A DNA stretch of 64,000 nucleotides from contig CM040104.1 in the NCBI GenBank assembly GCA_022496805.1, forward strand, positions 5,183,650 to 5,247,649, written 5' to 3'. Both the position numbers and the translations under genes were made by a program. Below are positions 60,601 through 64,000 of this stretch, piece after piece. The notes beneath the pieces are model-generated. The model was not told the DNA's origin and searched no databases. It worked only from the letters and a program-made list of their open reading frames with translations. This stretch comes from Pohlia nutans. Its lineage: Eukaryota > Streptophyta > Bryopsida > Bryales > Mniaceae. How positions within the stretch are numbered: the first letter of the stretch is position 1; every line of letters begins with the position of its first letter.

Positions 60601-63600
60601 CTTGCTAATAAGTCCAACCAAGTGTATGAATAGATGAGTTGTAGTTGCTAATAGGGGTCAGTGTAGATTACACGATTATTTCCCATTGTGGATTGTGTCA
60701 CTAGTAGGAAATGTGTCGTTTTTCACTTACTATAAATGAAAGTGTGTCATGCACATGGGTTGTGTCAGTGCTGGTGAGTGGTTTTGGTCAGAAATATAAG
60801 CATAATATTCAACCACTGTTCCCTGTTTCCACAAAATGGGGAATGAAAAACGACAGGTCTTCTACTAGTGTGTACTAATACAAAGAGCATTGTGAATGCA
60901 GTTTCCGAAGGAGCATTTTCAGATCATTTTGTTTCACTATGACAACGTTGTGGATGAATGGGGTCAATTTGAATGGAATGACCGTGTCATTCACGTTCAG
61001 AGCACCGGGCAATCCAAATGGTTTGGATGATCTCAGCCTGCTTTGATTGCATTCATTTTGAGTACACTCTGCTTCTTTGTTCAAATCAGAAGAGTTTTAA
61101 TGGTTTAGGGTGCAAGTCAGAGTTTTATGATGTCGTGATTTTATTTATTTTTATATGAAATAGGGGCACTGTAATGATAGGGACGCCTACCTTATATAAT
61201 CACTTGTTTCTGTGATGCAGGTGGTTTGCAAAGAGGTTTCTCCACCCTGATGTGGTTGCACCCTATGAGTACGTATTTGTATGGGACGAAGACTTGGGGG
61301 TGGACAATTTTGATCCAATGGAGTAAGTACACATGGACTGAACACTAGTAGTGAAATGTGTCGTTTTTCACTTACTATAAATGGAAAAAGGAATGAAACT
61401 GCGTCAGGCACATGGGTTGTGTCAGTGCTGGTGAGTGGTTTTGATCACTAGAAGACAAAAATATAAGCATAATATTCAACCACTGTTCACTATTCCCACG
61501 AAATGGGGAATGATAAACGACAAGTCTTCTACTAGTGGAAACATATTACACCACATTGCAGTAACAAAGCTCCAGAGCTTGTTCATTGATATTAACGCCT
61601 TAGCCCCTACAGGACCAAGGATTCGTGGTTTTGAAATGCGAAATCCGATTGATTCCATTGTGAAAACATAATTCAGATGGGGGCCAAATTTATTTCAGTG
61701 AAGAATGTTTATAAAAACACAAATAAAGGACGTCCACATAGGTCATATTCAAAAATGCTAAAAACAAACTATGAGGTCCAATTCGAGCTTCTTGGTCCTT
61801 TACGAATTAGTGCCTGAATTCAAAATAAAATGTTCACCGTTTAGAAGTTTGTTGTACCTTTCAAAACTTAACCAAGGATTCACAGTTTTAAAATGACAAA
61901 TTCAATCGATCATATTGTGAAAAAGATAGTTCAGATGGGAACAAATTTTATATCACCAGAACTAGTGAAGATCATTACATGTATTGGTCAAAGACAATTA
62001 AATTTGAACAAGAGGAAGTCCACATAAGACCTACTCAAATCTGCTGAAACAAATGGAGCCCAATTTGGGCTTTTTGGGTCGTTTAGGGGTTAATTTTGTA
62101 AAGTTATTAAATATTCTTCTTTTTTCTGTTGGTATATTTTGGTGAATGATTCATTTGAACTTTTGCAAATATGGAAGCAACTACTTAAGAGTAATGAGTC
62201 GAATGTTGTGGTGGGCTCAGGTACATGGAAATAATGAAGAGGCATGAACTGCAAATATCCCAACCAGCAGTGGATGGAGCCAGCAGTTGGCCCATCACAG
62301 TGCGCCAGTCTTGGACTGGCAAGGAGGTCCACAAACGCACTCCATGGGAGGGTCTCTTTGACAATTGCACCAAAAGCAAAGTCACACCCCCGTGTGCCGG
62401 GTATGCTCACAACCTCCCTAATTCTCATCTATTCCAAGTCTCAATGTTGTCATTTTGAAGTGGTCATTTGTGACTTAAATATCGCCGTATTTGTTTAATT
62501 GGGAATTTCCACCATATTGGGACTCTTTGAAATCTACAATTTGTATACAATTTTCCACTGAATCTATGCCAGTTGTAGATTTCAAAGAGTCCCAATATGG
62601 CGGAAATTCCCAATTAAACGAATATGGCAATAAATGGTCCTTTGTGACTCAATTCTTTTCCCTCGTGACCATTTAAGTCACGAGGAACTAGTTTAAATGG
62701 ACCACATTTCTACTAGTGACTATGGGAGTTAGTAGTAACCTTAAATTTGTTAGTTGGGCAAAATCCCACAATTGGAGGAATATGACAAATGTCCTTGCAA
62801 TGTAAAGGTAATTTACTAGGTGCAATGCATCTTGCAAGGCTTCTAGTGCATACCTTTTGTTGTGTTCTCTTTATTGTGGCATCATGACTTACATATTGAT
62901 CAATACCAGGTTGGAACCTTGGTCTTGTTTGCTACATGGTCCACTATAGAGTCTACCTCTGAGAGGAGACATCAAGGGTAGACCTGGCTACCCATGCCCT
63001 TGAGGCATAAATAGTGCGTGTGGGAAATTAGAGAAGGTGATACTAAATATCGTTATGATGTAAAATTAGCGTGGTATGAAGATTTCAGCCACTCAATCAA
63101 AATTTCAGCCCTTACTAATTTTGAGATTTGGCAAAAATAGTGCGTGCCTAGGGAATTAGTACCACACGCACTAAATGGGATAATCAATGTAGTGACCTTG
63201 GGCACCATGCTCTGACACTATTCCTTGGTGCCCAAAGACCACCCTTTCTACTAGTGCAATAGTCTAGCTTTTGAAGTCATTTTTTCTACCGTTGAAGGAG
63301 GATGTGTCCTGTTAGTGACAGCGTTCTATGTGTTTCAGGTTCGTGGAGATTCAAGCACCAGTTTTTGTGAGTAAAGTGTGGCGCTGTGTTTGGCATCTCA
63401 TTCAGGTTTGCTCATTTCCTGTGCCGCAAAACCAAGTGTAGTTCATTATGTACATTAATTTGCAGGTGTGGATATCTGATCAAAAGGCAAAGGGTGCATA
63501 GAAAACCTGGTTTTGCAGGTGGTTTTTTCCAATGAAAATACTAGTAGGAAATGTGTCGTTTTTCACTTACTATAAATGAAAAAGGAATGAATCTGCGCTA

Positions 63601-63912
63601 TGCATATAGGTTGTGTCAGTGTTGGTGAGGGGTTTTGGTCATAAGAAGACAAAAATATAAACATAATATTCAGCTACTCTTCACTGTTTCCACAAAATGG
63701 GGAATGAAAAATGACAGGTCTTCTACTAGTGAAATGATCAGTAAGTGGAGTTTTTTTCTGACCTAAATTTGTGGTGGCAGAATGATCTGGTGATGGCATG
63801 GGGTCTGGATTTCGAATTGCAAGCGTGCATTGATGGGGCTCCACATGAGCACATTGGGATTGTGGATTCGCAATGGGTCGTGCACAATAAAATTCCTTCT
63901 CTCGGAACACAG
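57689..63912 (+). CDS. DUF707 family protein, 3' end outside window
   Basis: Plant DUF707 proteins are predicted type II membrane proteins with a glycosyltransferase-like domain; their biochemical role is not established. Exons: 57689-57799, 59192-59557, 60108-60191, 60902-61020, 61221-61322, 62221-62400, 63339-63405, 63781-63912; all joins in frame, 387 residues so far, with the gene continuing past 64000. Residues 16-35 (HIVLVLLGFFFGFLSALSF) form one membrane anchor. Exon 2 is a variable stem with Cys-rich QCPPCEQFERW and an Asn run. The conserved domain starts at NLLALAVGIKQ (exon 3) and holds FQIILFHYDNVVDEWGQFEW, KWWFAKRFLHPDVVAPYEYV, VWDEDLGVDNF (D249-E-D251, a DxD-type acidic motif), ISQPAVDG, PPCAGFVEIQAPVF, WRCVWHLIQNDLVMAWGLDF and HIGIVDSQWVVH. 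The exon 4 donor (gtttgg) is weak, but the frame and protein match support it. Introns hold three CACTAGTAG MITEs. Confidence 0.93.
57964..58780 (+). repeat. Tandem duplication (~420 bp) in DUF707 intron 1
   Basis: TTTTGATACCAATTGGGAGA at about 57967 recurs at about 58385. GATTGATTTTGCTTTACACG, GAGGGTTGAGTGTGTCGGTG and GCGAAAATCTGACCAATTCT each recur at about the same offset (413-421 bp). The copies differ by several indels. Confidence 0.9.
59534..59830 (+). repeat. Partial tandem duplication of DUF707 exon 2 end and donor
   Basis: CATCGCCTCGTTGGCACTCC then AAAGAAT at the end of exon 2 recurs about 212 bp downstream (near 59743), followed by the same intronic text. In the downstream copy the donor GTAAAT has become TCAAAT. 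Confidence 0.85.
60250..60410. mobile_element. TTAA-type element, right part (GGACCAAGGATTC family)
   Basis: Right end GAATCCTAGGTCCTGTAGGG then G-TTAA at 60407-60410; interior as in 41870-42047. The left boundary is uncertain. Confidence 0.55.
60699..60870. mobile_element. MITE, CACTAGTAG family, copy 4
   Basis: CACTAGTAGGAAATGTGTCG at the left and CGACAGGTCTTCTACTAGTG at the right, in DUF707 intron 3. Confidence 0.9.
61343..61537. mobile_element. MITE, CACTAGTAG family, copy 5
   Basis: CACTAGTAGTGAAATGTGTC at the left and CGACAAGTCTTCTACTAGTG at the right, in DUF707 intron 5, starting about 20 bp after the donor. Confidence 0.9.
61600..61809. mobile_element. TTAA-type element (GGACCAAGGATTC family)
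   Basis: Left TTAG-CCCCTACAGGACCAAGG; right CTTGGTCCTTTACG, target decayed. DUF707 intron 5. Confidence 0.65.
61868..62093. mobile_element. TTAA-type element (GGACCAAGGATTC family)
   Basis: TTAA-CCAAGGATTCACAG at the left and TCGTTTAGGGG-TTAA at 62090-62093; the second family copy in the same intron. Confidence 0.65.
62480..62629. repeat. Hairpin with ~55-bp arms in DUF707 intron 6
   Basis: The left arm TTAATTGGGAATTTCCACCA then TATTGGGACTCTTTGAAATC then TACAA is complementary to TTGTAGATTTCAAAGAGTCC then CAATATGGCGGAAATTCCCA. The loop is about 30 bp. A miRNA-precursor-like or fold-back element shape. Confidence 0.85.
63540..63731. mobile_element. MITE, CACTAGTAG family, copy 6
   Basis: ACTAGTAGGAAATGTGTCG at the left and CAGGTCTTCTACTAGTG at the right, in DUF707 intron 7, ending about 50 bp before exon 8. 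Confidence 0.9.
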
Positions 63913-64000
63913 GTCAGTCTCTTTCCTGTAACCCTGAGAAATTTTCAAGAAAGAAATTAGAGTGTAAAAGGACCATTGAATATTAAGGTAACCATGCAGT

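Overview
The window looks like nuclear DNA of a streptophyte, most probably a land plant. It is AT-rich and intron-rich, with GT-AG introns of 0.1-2 kb. It contains plant-type genes (a DWF5-type sterol reductase, a group E bZIP, a plant DUF707 protein), plant telomere-type TTTAGGG repeats, and many short non-autonomous DNA transposons of kinds known from plants (Stowaway-like, TAA-flanked). Five protein genes in 64 kb fits a small-to-medium genome such as a bryophyte's, but the species cannot be fixed from the sequence alone.

Layout: (1) 1-8194, + strand: 7-dehydrocholesterol reductase (DWF5/DHCR7), complete except for roughly the first ten residues. It is followed at 8.3-10.0 kb by a direct duplication that brackets orphan exon-like sequence. 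(2) 11886-17083, - strand: group E bZIP transcription factor, seven coding exons, 430 aa. (3) 19.4-38 kb: no intact gene seen. This stretch holds layers of MITE-like elements, TTAA-flanked elements and the decayed 3' end of a non-LTR retrotransposon. (4) 39153-43507, - strand: snurportin-1, nine exons, 440 aa. (5) 44768-46626, + strand: SCNM1-like spliceosomal zinc-finger protein, three exons, 248 aa, head-to-head with snurportin. (6) 46.7-57.5 kb: no intact gene seen; more TTAA elements, long hairpins and a Stowaway-like element. (7) 57689 to the window end, + strand: DUF707 protein (putative glycosyltransferase-like), eight exons present, 3' end outside the window.

The genes do not form a pathway. 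The exception is the divergent pair: snurportin-1 imports spliceosomal snRNPs and SCNM1 is a spliceosome component, so the two may share a promoter region for splicing-machinery genes.

The most unusual signal is a set of elements flanked by TTAA whose ends read inward as CCCCTAA or CCCTTA. They span several size classes (about 210-825 bp), are found in introns and between genes, and twice stand back to back sharing one TTAA. This is the hallmark expected of piggyBac-type insertion. No transposase is visible here, so the source is an open question.
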